Assembly: GCA_016207925.1 (NCBI GenBank)
Contig: JACQZB010000072.1
Coordinates: forward strand, 1-32,272
Length of the DNA: 32,272 bases
Direction: 5' to 3'
DNA from: Nitrospinota bacterium
GTDB taxonomy: Bacteria > Nitrospinota_A > UBA7883
Below, in pieces: positions 8,014-17,291 of this stretch (its first letter is position 1; each line of letters starts with the position of its first letter). Under the pieces are notes generated by a model. The model searched no databases. It was not told the DNA's origin and saw only the letters and a list, made by a program, of their open reading frames with translations. The position numbers and the translations under genes were made by a program.

Positions 8014-10674
8014 ATGGAGCGTAGCGCGGAAAAAGGTTTGACCGGGGCGGAAATCCGCCGCGGATTCATTGAATATTTTGTTTCCAAAGGGCACACAAGC
8101 GTCAAAAGCGCGCCCTTGGTCCCGGCGAACGACGCCACGCTGCTGTTCACCAACGCGGGCATGGTGCAGTTCAAGGACGTGTTCACCGGGCAGGAGAAGC
8201 GCTCCTACAGCCGCGCCGCCTCCAGCCAAAAGTGCCTGCGCGTATCCGGCAAGCACAACGACCTGGAAACCGTGGGCCGCACCGCGCTCCACCACACCTT
8301 TTTCGAAATGCTCGGCAACTTTTCCTTCGGCGACTATTTCAAGCGCGAGGCCATCGAGTACGCCTGGGAGTTCGTCACCGTCCGCATGGGCCTGCCGCCG
8401 GAGAAACTGTGGATCACCGTGTTCCGCGAGGACGACGAAGCGGCGGCCATGTGGGAGAAGAATATCGGCCTCCCCGCCGGACGGATCATGCGGCTCGGAG
8501 AGAAGGACAACTTCTGGTCCATGGGCGACACTGGCCCCTGCGGTCCCTGTTCGGAAATCCACATTGACCGCGGCGCGCATTACGCCTGCCCCAATCCCAA
8601 TTGCGGCCCGGACTGCGACTGCGACCGCTTCCTGGAAATCTGGAACCTGGTGTTCATGCAGTTCAACCGGGACGCTTCCGGCAAAATGACGCCGCTGCCC
8701 AACCCCAGCATAGACACCGGCATGGGGCTGGAGCGCCTGGCCTCCGTCGTCCAGGGCGTGGAAACCAATTTCGACACGGATTTGATCCTGCCCGTCATTC
8801 GCAACATGGAGCGCCTCACCGGCTCGGTGTATGGCAATGATCCCGAAACCGATGTCTCCTTCCGCGTCATCGGCGACCACATCCGCGCGCTGGCGTTTCT
8901 CATCGCCGACGGCGTGACGCCATCCAACATGGGCCGGGGCTATGTGCTTCGCCGCGTGCTGCGCCGCGCGCTGCGCCATGGGCGGATGCTGGGCGTCACG
9001 GAGCCGTTCGCCCACCGGCTGGTGGACACCGTGGCCGCCGTGATGAAGGACACTTACCCTGAAGTGACGGAGGCGTTGCCGGTGATCCGTGGCGTGACGC
9101 TGGCGGAGGAGCGCGGATTTTCCGCCACGCTGGAAAACGGCATGAAGCTGATCGGCGAGATGATCGAACAGGCCAAGGCCAAGGGCGAGTCCGTAATCAG
9201 CGGGGCGGAGGCGTTCCGCCTGTACGACACCTATGGCTTTCCGCTGGATTTGGCGAATGACATCGCAAGCGACGCGGGGATGCGCCTCGACATGGAAGGG
9301 TACAACACCCACATGGAGCAGCAGCGCCAGGAAGCGCGCAAGTCATGGAAGGGCGGCGCCAAACAGGTGGCCGCGGTGTACACCCAGGGCGCGCCCACGC
9401 GCTTTACCGGCTACGATGAGGAGGCGACGGACACCAACATCGCCGCCATCATCGTCAATGGCGCCCCGGTCACGGAGGCGGGCGAGGGGACCGAGGCGGA
9501 GATCATGCTGGAGGCCACTCCCTGCTACGCCGAATCCGGCGGGCAGGTGGGCGACACGGGCCGGATCGCAAGCGACCGCATGACCGCGAGAATTCTGGAC
9601 GTCACCAAGCCGGACGGAGAGCGATGGGTTCATAAAGTCAAAATCACCGGCGGAACGGCGCGGGTGGGGGACAAGGTCCGCGCCGGGGCGGATCACGCCC
9701 GGCGCGCCGCCATCCGCCGGAACCATTCCGCCACGCACCTGCTGCACGCCGCGTTGCGCGAGACGTTGGGGCTGCACGTCAAGCAGGCAGGATCGCTGGT
9801 GGCGCCGGACCGCTTGCGCTTCGATTACACCCACTTCGCCGCGCCCGATTCCGCCGATCTTGAAAAAATAGAGCGCATCGTCAACGAAAAGATCATGGCG
9901 AACCTCGCCGTCGCCACGCAAGTGCGGGGCATGGACGAGGCGGTGCAGTCCGGCGCCATGGCGCTGTTCGGCGAAAAGTACGGCGACAAGGTGCGCGTGG
10001 TGAGCATGGGGGACTTTTCCATGGAGTTGTGCGGCGGCACGCACGCGCGCGCCACGGGCGACATCGGCCTGTTCCTGATCGTCTCTGAAGGCGGTGTGGC
10101 GGCGGGTGTGCGGCGGATCGAGGCGGTCACCGGCGAGGGCGCGCTGGAGGCCGTCATGGCGCGCCGGGGCGAACTGCTGGCGGTGGCCGAGGCGCTAAAA
10201 AGCCCGCCGGTGGAACTGCCGGAGAAAACGCGCAAGCTGGCCGAACGCGCCCGCGACCTGGAAAAGGAAATAAAGAAGCTCAAGGAAAAGCTCGCCGGCG
10301 GCGGCGCCAGCGGCGCCGTGGAGCCGCGCGCGCGCGGCAAGGTGGGGGAGATCACCGTACTGGCCTACGACCTTGGCGAAGAGGACGCCGAATACGTCCG
10401 CACCTTCGTGGACAATGCCCGCAACCGCGAAAAGTCCACCGTCATCGTGGCCGGGTCGCGCGCGGAGGGCAAGGCGGTGCTGGCCGCCGGGGTGACGAAG
10501 GACATCACCAACGCCATCAAGGCGGGCGCCGTCATCAAGGAAACCGCCGCGATGGTGGGCGGCGGCGGCGGCGGGCGGCCCGACTTCGCCCAGGCCGGCG
10601 GCAAGGACCCCGGCAAGTTGGGCGAGGCGCTGGACGCGGTGGTGTCCATCGTCGAAAAGCTGGCGAAGGGATAG
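8014..10674 (+). CDS. alaS: Alanyl-tRNA synthetase
   Basis: RRGFIEYFVSKGHTSVKSAPLVPANDATLLFTNAGMVQFKD; NHSATHLLHAALRE; CGGTHARATGDIG; GGGGGGRPDFAQAGG DHHA1 end; TACAAT box at 7977-7982. Confidence 0.98.
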   Translation: MERSAEKGLTGAEIRRGFIEYFVSKGHTSVKSAPLVPANDATLLFTNAGMVQFKDVFTGQEKRSYSRAASSQKCLRVSGKHNDLETVGRTALHHTFFEMLGNFSFGDYFKREAIEYAWEFVTVRMGLPPEKLWITVFREDDEAAAMWEKNIGLPAGRIMRLGEKDNFWSMGDTGPCGPCSEIHIDRGAHYACPNPNCGPDCDCDRFLEIWNLVFMQFNRDASGKMTPLPNPSIDTGMGLERLASVVQGVETNFDTDLILPVIRNMERLTGSVYGNDPETDVSFRVIGDHIRALAFLIADGVTPSNMGRGYVLRRVLRRALRHGRMLGVTEPFAHRLVDTVAAVMKDTYPEVTEALPVIRGVTLAEERGFSATLENGMKLIGEMIEQAKAKGESVISGAEAFRLYDTYGFPLDLANDIASDAGMRLDMEGYNTHMEQQRQEARKSWKGGAKQVAAVYTQGAPTRFTGYDEEATDTNIAAIIVNGAPVTEAGEGTEAEIMLEATPCYAESGGQVGDTGRIASDRMTARILDVTKPDGERWVHKVKITGGTARVGDKVRAGADHARRAAIRRNHSATHLLHAALRETLGLHVKQAGSLVAPDRLRFDYTHFAAPDSADLEKIERIVNEKIMANLAVATQVRGMDEAVQSGAMALFGEKYGDKVRVVSMGDFSMELCGGTHARATGDIGLFLIVSEGGVAAGVRRIEAVTGEGALEAVMARRGELLAVAEALKSPPVELPEKTRKLAERARDLEKEIKKLKEKLAGGGASGAVEPRARGKVGEITVLAYDLGEEDAEYVRTFVDNARNREKSTVIVAGSRAEGKAVLAAGVTKDITNAIKAGAVIKETAAMVGGGGGGRPDFAQAGGKDPGKLGEALDAVVSIVEKLAKG

Positions 10675-10692
10675 CCGCGCGGGCGGCGCGCC

Positions 10693-11463
10693 ATGAACAC
10701 GCTGATCATTTTCGCCCGCGCCCCCATCCGGGGCCAGGTGAAAACGCGGCTCATGGCGGACACGCCGCTGGACGAATCGCAAATCCTGGCGCTGTACGGG
10801 GCGTTCCTCAAGGACACCTTGCTGCTCGCCGCTCGCACGGCGGCGCATTCCATCGCCGTCCACTTCACGCCGCCGGACGCCGAAGCGTTGATGCGCGAAA
10901 CCGCCGCCTCGCTTGGTATGGGCGCGCGCAACGAGCGGCGGTTCACCTACACCCCGCAACAGGGAGAAACCTTCACCGCGCGCGTGAGCGCCGCGTTCCG
11001 GCACGAGGCGCGCATGGGCGGCCAGTGGCTGGTGATGATCGGCTCCGACGCGCCCTTGATGCGTCCGGAAGTGATTGACGAGGCGTTCACCTTCGTCCAC
11101 GGCAATACCGGCATGGCGTTGGGGCCAAGCGGCGAGGGCGGGGTGTACCTGATTGGGCTGCCCGCCGGGGCGCCGATGGATTTTACGGGAGTCTTCACTC
11201 AAGGTTCGGAGTTGGAGAACCTGTATCAAATCGCCCGTTCGATGAACATGCCGCTGCGAATACTGCCCGAAACGCTGGATGTGGACGTGGGCGCCGATCT
11301 GGTTTGGCTCATCGGCTTGGCGCGCGCGCTGGAGTACGAGCGCAAGTTCACGGAAAACGCCTGCCCCGTTTACACCAGCAAGACGCTGGCGGAGTTGAAA
11401 CTGCGCGTGGGCCGCGCGGCGGACGCCACGCGCGGCAAGGTGGTGGAGATCGGCGATGAATAA
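10693..11463 (+). CDS. DUF2064 / TIGR04282-type glycosyltransferase-like protein
   Basis: [29 protein letters not shown]... and [29 protein letters not shown]. Confidence 0.8.
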   Translation: MNTLIIFARAPIRGQVKTRLMADTPLDESQILALYGAFLKDTLLLAARTAAHSIAVHFTPPDAEALMRETAASLGMGARNERRFTYTPQQGETFTARVSAAFRHEARMGGQWLVMIGSDAPLMRPEVIDEAFTFVHGNTGMALGPSGEGGVYLIGLPAGAPMDFTGVFTQGSELENLYQIARSMNMPLRILPETLDVDVGADLVWLIGLARALEYERKFTENACPVYTSKTLAELKLRVGRAADATRGKVVEIGDE

Positions 11464-12154
11464 ACAACGCGCCGTGGGGCTGCTCTCCGGCGGGCCGGAC
11501 TCCGCCGCCACGTTGGCCATCGCCCTGCGCGAAGGGTACGACGTTCACGCGCTTTCCTTCGACTATGGCCAGCGCCACCGCATCGAACTGAACCGCGCCG
11601 CGCAGATCGCCCGTTTGCTGGGCGTAGCGTCGCATAAGGTCATCGTATTCGATCTGCGCGCCATCGGCGGCTCCGCGCTGACTTCGGATATCGCCGTACC
11701 CAAGGCCGATCCCGCCGCGCCGGTAGGCGTGGGGATACCGGTCACCTACGTTCCCGCCCGCAACACCATTTTCCTCTCCCTCGCGCTGGCTTACGCCGAA
11801 ACGTTGGGCGCGGCGCATATCTTCATCGGCGTCAACGCGCTGGACTACTCCGGCTATCCCGACTGCCGCCCTGAATACATCGCCGCGTATGAGCGCATGG
11901 CGAACCTGGCCATCAAGGAGGCGGTGGAAGGAAGGCTCGCCATCCGCATCCACACGCCGCTGATCGGCATGACGAAAAAGGAGATCATCCAGTCCGGCGC
12001 GCGGCTGGGGGTGGACTTCTCCATGACCCTGTCCTGCTATGACCCCGCGCCCAATGGCGCTCCCTGCGGACAGTGCGACAGTTGCCGTCTGCGCGCCAGG
12101 GGATTCGAGGAAGCGGGTCTCAATGATCCCGCATCTCAAGGAGGATCACGATGA
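11456..12154 (+). CDS. queC: 7-cyano-7-deazaguanine synthase
   Basis: [18 protein letters not shown] (PP-loop), [32 protein letters not shown]-terminal CDSC zinc site ([18 protein letters not shown]). Confidence 0.96.
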   Translation: MNKQRAVGLLSGGPDSAATLAIALREGYDVHALSFDYGQRHRIELNRAAQIARLLGVASHKVIVFDLRAIGGSALTSDIAVPKADPAAPVGVGIPVTYVPARNTIFLSLALAYAETLGAAHIFIGVNALDYSGYPDCRPEYIAAYERMANLAIKEAVEGRLAIRIHTPLIGMTKKEIIQSGARLGVDFSMTLSCYDPAPNGAPCGQCDSCRLRARGFEEAGLNDPASQGGSR

Positions 12155-12588
12155 ATCCATGGCCCCGGCAGTACGATGTCCGCAAGGTCCACATGGGCCG
12201 CGCCTCCGAGGGCGCGGACCTGCTCAACATGCTCAACGAAGTTTGCCGCGAGCGGGAAATCCGGGCTGGCGCGGTGTCGCTGGTGGGCGCCGTGTCCTGC
12301 GCCGTGTTGATGTACTACCGGCAGGAGACAAAACGCTACGAAACGCTGCCGGAAATTACGCAGGGGATGGAGATCATCGCGGGGACGGGCAACGTGTCGT
12401 TGAAGGACGGCGCGCCGTTTGTCCACCTGCACCTTTTGCTGGCCGATGAGCAGGGGCAAACGGTGGCGGGGCATCTGGCGGAAGGGACGATTGTATTCGC
12501 TTGCGAGTACACCATCACGGAGTTGGACGGCCCCGCGCTGGAACGCGCCCACGACGGGGATACCGGACTGTACCTGTGGCGCGGGTAA
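12151..12588 (+). CDS. PPC/DUF296-domain protein
   Basis: [35 protein letters not shown]...[37 protein letters not shown]. Confidence 0.75.
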   Translation: MNPWPRQYDVRKVHMGRASEGADLLNMLNEVCREREIRAGAVSLVGAVSCAVLMYYRQETKRYETLPEITQGMEIIAGTGNVSLKDGAPFVHLHLLLADEQGQTVAGHLAEGTIVFACEYTITELDGPALERAHDGDTGLYLWRG

Positions 12589-12592
12589 CGTG

Positions 12593-12617
12593 CCGCCAGT
12601 CAGGCGGGAGAGTTTTG
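12593..12617 (+). terminator. Possible terminator hairpin CCGCC-AGTCA-GGCGG followed by GAGAGTTTT
   Basis: 5-bp perfect stem directly after the stop codon of the PPC gene, short T tract. Confidence 0.45.
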
Positions 12618-12647
12618 CATTTGTACGTGGACTGCGTGTCAAGGTTT

Positions 12648-12668
12648 CTCCCCTTGAGGGAGATGGTG
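12648..12668. repeat. Copy 1 of CTCCCCTYGMGGGRGATGGTG intergenic hairpin repeat
   Basis: 18/21 identical to 13025-13045; internal dyad CTCCC-CTTGA-GGGAG. Confidence 0.5.
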
Positions 12669-12703
12669 GCCGAAGGCAGGGTGAGGGGGATAGGGAAAAT
12701 TCG

Positions 12704-12997
12704 TCACTCCGCGGCGGCTTTGACTTCCTTTTTCGTTTCTTTTTTCGTTTCCGCCGGGGTTGACGCGCTTTCGGTGGAGGCGGGCGCTTTTTTCTCTTCC
12801 TTGCCGGTTTTGGGCTTGGCGTAGTCGGTTTTGTACCAGCCGGTGCCTTTTAAGTGGAAGGCGTTGTTCGACATCAGCTTCTTAACCTTGCCGCCGCACT
12901 TGCCCTCCGTATGGCGGGTCAAGGGCTTGTCGCTGATCTTCTGCGTCACCTCGAACTTCTGGCGGCACTTTTCGCAAACGTATTCGTAAATCGGCAT
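12704..12997 (-). CDS. FmdB-family zinc-ribbon protein
   Basis: MPIYEYVCEKCRQKFEVTQKISDKPLTRH...CGGKVKKLMSNNAFHLKGTGWYKTDY. Confidence 0.9.
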   Translation of the reverse strand: MPIYEYVCEKCRQKFEVTQKISDKPLTRHTEGKCGGKVKKLMSNNAFHLKGTGWYKTDYAKPKTGKEEKKAPASTESASTPAETKKETKKEVKAAAE

Positions 12998-13024
12998 ATC
13001 CAGTAACTCCAGTTACCCACACCA

Positions 13025-13045
13025 CTCCCCTCGCGGGGGATGGTG
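13025..13045. repeat. Copy 2 of CTCCCCTYGMGGGRGATGGTG intergenic hairpin repeat
   Basis: 18/21 identical to 12648-12668. Confidence 0.5.
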
Positions 13046-13082
13046 ATATATAGAACCGCCGCCGCGCCCTGTCAAGCCCGGC

Positions 13083-14006
13083 CTACACCACCGTAAGCCA
13101 GTGGGCGTATTTCGGGTCGCGCCCGTTGATGGCGTCGAAAAACGCCGTCTGCAACTTCTTCGTCACCGGCCCGATGCCGCCGGTCCCGATCTGACGGTCG
13201 TCCAGCGAGCGGATCGGCGTCAACTCCGCCGCCGTGCCGGTGAAAAACGCTTCGTCGGCGGTGTACAGCTCGTCCCGGCTGAAATACTGCTCCGTCACCA
13301 ACAAGCCCTGATCGTTGGCCAGGGTGATGATGGAGTCGCGCGTGATGCCTTCCAGCACCGAGGTCAACGGCGGCGTCTTGAGCCTGCCGCGGCGCACGAT
13401 GAAAATATTCTCGCCGGAGCCTTCGGCCACGTTGCCCTGCGGATCCAGCAGCAGCGCCTCGTCGTAGCCGGCCTTGACCGCCTCCACCTTGGCCAGGATC
13501 GAGTTCACATACGCCCCGCAGATCTTGGCCTTGGTCATGAAGATGTTCTGGTGATGCCGCGCGAAGCTGGAGGTCTTGATCCGGATGCCCTTGGACAGCG
13601 CCTCCTCGCCCAGGTACGCGCCCCACGGCCACACGGCGATGGCCACCCGCACCTTGGCGCCGATAGGGTTCACCCCCCGCCGGTTGTCGCCCAAAAACAC
13701 GAGGGGGCGGATGTAGCACTCCTTCATATTGTTGGCTCGGATCGTCTCCACCACGGCGGCGTTGATCCGCTCCTCGGTGAAGGGGATTTCGATCCCCACG
13801 ATCTTGGCGGAGTCGAACAGCCGCCGCGTATGCTCCCGCAGACGGAACACCGCGGATCCTTTGGCGGAGGTGTTGTAGCAGCGGACGCCCTCGAACACCC
13901 CCAGCCCGTAATGCAGCGTGTGGGTGAGCACATGGACGTTGGCCTGATCCCAATCCACCAGGTGGCCATCCATCCATATTTTTTCCGACCGGGGCGCTTC
14001 GCTCAT
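13083..14006 (-). CDS. ilvE: Branched-chain amino acid aminotransferase
   Basis: [82 protein letters not shown]. Confidence 0.96.
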   Translation of the reverse strand: MSEAPRSEKIWMDGHLVDWDQANVHVLTHTLHYGLGVFEGVRCYNTSAKGSAVFRLREHTRRLFDSAKIVGIEIPFTEERINAAVVETIRANNMKECYIRPLVFLGDNRRGVNPIGAKVRVAIAVWPWGAYLGEEALSKGIRIKTSSFARHHQNIFMTKAKICGAYVNSILAKVEAVKAGYDEALLLDPQGNVAEGSGENIFIVRRGRLKTPPLTSVLEGITRDSIITLANDQGLLVTEQYFSRDELYTADEAFFTGTAAELTPIRSLDDRQIGTGGIGPVTKKLQTAFFDAINGRDPKYAHWLTVV

Positions 14007-14126
14007 ACTGCCTTCCTTATTGTAAACGTTTGAACCGGAAGGCCCATTTTCGTGGATAGCCGAGGGAGTTGTCAAGGAAGTGAAAATCCTTATCAAGAAA
14101 ATTCTGAAAACACAACGTTAGTTTCA

Positions 14127-14132
14127 TATAAT
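14127..14132 (+). promoter_or_regulatory. Candidate -10 box TATAAT for the AT-rich four-gene operon
   Basis: Exact TATAAT 40 nt upstream of ATG 14172; no strong -35 recognised. Confidence 0.4.
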
Positions 14133-14171
14133 GTGGTATCCAAATTTCACGTCGCATAGTTATAGGTTTTC

Positions 14172-15092
14172 ATGGGTGATTTTCTAAAAGCGGCATACAG
14201 AGTTCTATCAGAAGCTGCCACATCGATGCATCCTCAAGATATCGTACTTGTCGCTAAAAGAGAGGGGATACTAGTTTCGAAAGGTAAAACCCCCGGACAA
14301 ACAATGAAATCTAAACTCTCAACAGATATTTTAAGAAAAAGAGATAAATCACTTTTTATTCGAACGGAAGCAGGCCATTTTGGTTTAAGAGCATGGCTCG
14401 ATACAAAACATAGCAGAGAATATCCTCATCCCGCAATTGATTCAAGTGTTAAGGAGTATCATGCTCCGCGATATAAAAAATCGCTGCTCTCCGAAGATAT
14501 ACTTGCATTTGATCGTAACTTGCTAAAGAATCACATTGATTATGCGGGTAGCATTGCACATGGCAGGAATTTGAGAAATTTATTTAACATTTGCCAACCC
14601 GTGGAACGGGCAGAAGCTGAACGAAATAAAAGTATTATTCAGTTGGTGTCATTATTTGTGGTCAGATATCGACACCACTACATCACCTATAAAAGGAGCA
14701 AGCGACTTCCAGAAAACAGGCTTCACGGAACATATTCTATCGGTTTTGGCGGCCATCTAAATCCCGGAGATATTCCCGTTCTACTCCAAATAGAAAATGA
14801 TAGTGATGCTGTAACGTACTTGCGTAGAGAATTGAGTGAAGAATTGATATTAGAGGATCCGCTAAGGTTTCAGTATATTGGGTTGCTGTATGATGACAGC
14901 AGAGATGTTAGCACTCAGCATTTAGGAATCCTGTATTTGGTCGATATTGCCAATCATAATTTTGAGATTGGCGAACGAGGGTTCCTCATTGACGCCAAGC
15001 TGGAAAATTTGCAGACAATCCAGGCAAGGCATCTTGATTTCGAGAATTGGTCACAGATTATTATTCGCTATCTAGTTGACTCGCATGACTGA
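14172..15092 (+). CDS. HARE-HTH-like domain fused to NUDIX-like hydrolase domain
   Basis: N-terminus FLKAAYRVLSEAATSMHPQDIVLVAKREGIL...TPGQTMKSKLSTDILRKRDKSLFIRTEAGHFGLRAW (HARE-HTH pattern); C-terminus YSIGFGGHLNPGD...AVTYLRRELSEELILEDP (Nudix box with REUxEE core). Confidence 0.75.
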   Translation: MGDFLKAAYRVLSEAATSMHPQDIVLVAKREGILVSKGKTPGQTMKSKLSTDILRKRDKSLFIRTEAGHFGLRAWLDTKHSREYPHPAIDSSVKEYHAPRYKKSLLSEDILAFDRNLLKNHIDYAGSIAHGRNLRNLFNICQPVERAEAERNKSIIQLVSLFVVRYRHHYITYKRSKRLPENRLHGTYSIGFGGHLNPGDIPVLLQIENDSDAVTYLRRELSEELILEDPLRFQYIGLLYDDSRDVSTQHLGILYLVDIANHNFEIGERGFLIDAKLENLQTIQARHLDFENWSQIIIRYLVDSHD

Positions 15093-15933
15093 AAAATTAT
15101 TCCACTGGCTTGCCAATTTTCTTTGGGCTAGAGCCGCAAAGTGTGTGAACTCTGTGTTAAGAGAAAACCGTTATAACACGAATATGGTGTGGTCTGAAAA
15201 ACGAATTATCATTTTCCAAATGCTTTTGCTAATTCTAATTGTCCCTGCGTTCATGTCATATTTCCGTTTTGGCGGTGAATATCAATACGTTACGACATTT
15301 GTCATGGCTAGTATCTTATGCTGGTTATGGTATGTTTCGCTGCGTAAATTCTGGAGAGTCGGCTTGGCAGTTGCGGATGTAAACATCAAGTCAGGGCTAG
15401 ATTATGGTAAATCGCTATCTTTGTGCAAGAACTCGCTATGTTTTCTTGGACTTGGCGCATCAAAACTAACGGACTTGCCAGAATTTGCTGAAGCGCTGAA
15501 GCGATGCAACAGAGATGATGAGGTTCGAATTAAATTTCTAATAGTGCGTCCCAATAATCAGCAACTCGCTACCGCCGCCCGCAAATATAAAATTAGTGAG
15601 AAGATGTATGAGGGAAAAGTTGAAGGATCAATAAAAAAATTGGCAGAACAAAAAAAGAGGCATGGAATTAACCTTCAAGTAAAGTATTATTCCAGTGAAA
15701 AATCCAAAGATTACCCTATTTTCAGAATGATGTTTATCGATGATCAGCTATGCTTGCTGAGCTATAACGTTTTTGGTGAGGGTGATGGGTCGCAGTTACC
15801 GCAATTATGCATAAATAAGGGAGCCAGCGATAGGGATACGGATTCATTTTATTACCCCATGAAGCTTTATTTTGACAAGCTTTGGAGTGATCCAAGTAGC
15901 GAAGAAATTGACTATGAAAAATGCTCTGAGTGA
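15085..15933 (+). CDS. Two-TM membrane-anchored protein with unassigned cytosolic domain (possibly PLD-superfamily-like without HKD)
   Basis: Two hydrophobic segments (IIIFQMLLLILIVPAFMSYF and YVTTFVMASILCWLWYVSL); domain SLCKNSLCFLGLGASKLTDLPEFAEALKRC...RIKFLIVRPNN...FRMMFIDDQLCLLSYNVFGEGDGSQLPQL. ATG 15085 overlaps upstream stop. Confidence 0.6.
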   Translation: MTEKLFHWLANFLWARAAKCVNSVLRENRYNTNMVWSEKRIIIFQMLLLILIVPAFMSYFRFGGEYQYVTTFVMASILCWLWYVSLRKFWRVGLAVADVNIKSGLDYGKSLSLCKNSLCFLGLGASKLTDLPEFAEALKRCNRDDEVRIKFLIVRPNNQQLATAARKYKISEKMYEGKVEGSIKKLAEQKKRHGINLQVKYYSSEKSKDYPIFRMMFIDDQLCLLSYNVFGEGDGSQLPQLCINKGASDRDTDSFYYPMKLYFDKLWSDPSSEEIDYEKCSE

Positions 15934-16510
15934 TCGACACAGCTTACACCCCAACGGTGCAGTTCATGGCCGATTTCAGCCACTACATAACGAACACACT
16001 AAATATATCATGGGGGCCCTTGAGCGGTGTCGCACACTATGGATTGGTTTAGCGCGGCATAACATAAGAGATAGTATTTCATGTGCTTCAGCTAAACACA
16101 GAGAGGAAAAGATTTCAAATCCTTTGAGCTTCATTGAAAGGTATTTGATAATTGAAGCTGTGCTGTTAAGCGAGGGCATTCACCACGATAGATTCAGAAT
16201 CGTTCCTTTCCCCATAGATGAACCAGATCTAATGATTGACTATATCCCTGTGGATACGGTCTGTTTTACAACAATAGTTGATGACTGGAATCGTCTGAAA
16301 ATTGACTCTTTACGTAAGCATGGTTTTAATGTGGAAAGTCTATGGGAAAATCTTTCTCATGTCTGTTCAGGGAAAAGAATCAGAGAATATATTTTAAAAG
16401 ATGATCTCATTTGGCAGACACTCGTGCATCCTGAGGCTGCAAAAATGATAGTTCAGTATAACCTCCGTCAACGGCTCATTGATCTCAGCAAAGATGGAAA
16501 TGTTTTGTGA
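15914..16510 (+). CDS. NMNAT/NadM-like adenylyltransferase (cytidylyltransferase-like superfamily)
   Basis: GAVHGRFQPLHNEHTKYIMGALERC (GRFQPxHxxH nucleotidyltransferase motif); RIVPFPIDEPDLMIDYIP; SGKRIREYI matches the C-terminal S-x-x-x-I-R type motif; overlaps upstream gene by 20 nt. Confidence 0.75.
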   Translation: MKNALSDRHSLHPNGAVHGRFQPLHNEHTKYIMGALERCRTLWIGLARHNIRDSISCASAKHREEKISNPLSFIERYLIIEAVLLSEGIHHDRFRIVPFPIDEPDLMIDYIPVDTVCFTTIVDDWNRLKIDSLRKHGFNVESLWENLSHVCSGKRIREYILKDDLIWQTLVHPEAAKMIVQYNLRQRLIDLSKDGNVL

Positions 16511-17291
16511 TCCCGTATTGCGCTGGGCCGGTGGCAAACGATGGCTAATTCCCATTATTTCCCCTTTGTTGCCGCGTAGATATAGCATGTATTATGAACC
16601 ATTTTTAGGCGGCGGCGCGGTGTTTTTCTCCCTGATTAGGGGTAGTGCATGTTTGTCTGATCTCAACCACGAACTAATTAATTTTTACCAGATATTAAGG
16701 TCCAAGCCGTTGCGGCTATTTAATAGTCTATATCAAAGGCACCCTTCGAAGGATGAATATTATTACATTCGATCGCGTCAAGTCCAGCATGACTATCAAA
16801 GGGCCGCAAAATTGTATTATCTCAATAGAATGAGCTTCAATGGCTTGTATCGGGTTAACAAATATGGAGAATTCAATGTCCCTTTTGGTCGGAAACCCAG
16901 CGCGAATGTCGTTGAACGGGAAGGCATGTTGCAAGCTAGTGAAAAGTTGCGGAGGGCAATTATAATACAAGCGGATTTTGAAGACGCAGTTAAAAATGCT
17001 GGGCGTGGCACTATAGTATATTTTGATCCTCCTTATACTGCGATGCACAGTAACAATGGATTTGTTAAATATAATGAAAACATTTTCAGGTGGGAGGATC
17101 AAGTTAGGCTTTCAAAGATAGCGCGCTGGCTTGCGCGGAGAGGTGTCAATGTATTTGTGAGTAACGCTGGCCATAATAGCATTAGGAAATTATATAAAGG
17201 CTTCTCATGCAAAATTGTTACGCGAAAAAGTATGATTGCGGCGTCTAGTTGTTGCCGCGACACAATAAATGAGTATTTATTTTTTACATAG
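16494..17291 (+). CDS. Dam-like DNA adenine-N6 methyltransferase (D12 class)
   Basis: PVLRWAGGKRWLIPII, YYEPFLGGGAVFFSL, DLNHELINFY, YYLNRMSFNGLYRVNKYGEFNVPFG, IVYFDPPY catalytic motif. Confidence 0.92.
   Translation: MEMFCDPVLRWAGGKRWLIPIISPLLPRRYSMYYEPFLGGGAVFFSLIRGSACLSDLNHELINFYQILRSKPLRLFNSLYQRHPSKDEYYYIRSRQVQHDYQRAAKLYYLNRMSFNGLYRVNKYGEFNVPFGRKPSANVVEREGMLQASEKLRRAIIIQADFEDAVKNAGRGTIVYFDPPYTAMHSNNGFVKYNENIFRWEDQVRLSKIARWLARRGVNVFVSNAGHNSIRKLYKGFSCKIVTRKSMIAASSCCRDTINEYLFFT

Noticed and set aside
7936-9312. 458-aa minus-strand ORF
   Set aside because: Antisense to alaS
10558-10578. GGC-rich tract (possible repeat)
   Set aside because: Encodes the normal Gly-rich GGGGGGRPDFAQAGG segment of AlaS
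10195-11520. 441-aa minus-strand ORF
   Set aside because: Antisense to the alaS end and the DUF2064-like gene
13072-13977. 301-aa minus-strand ORF overlapping ilvE
   Set aside because: Alternative frame of ilvE on the same strand; the 13083-14006 frame carries the aminotransferase motifs
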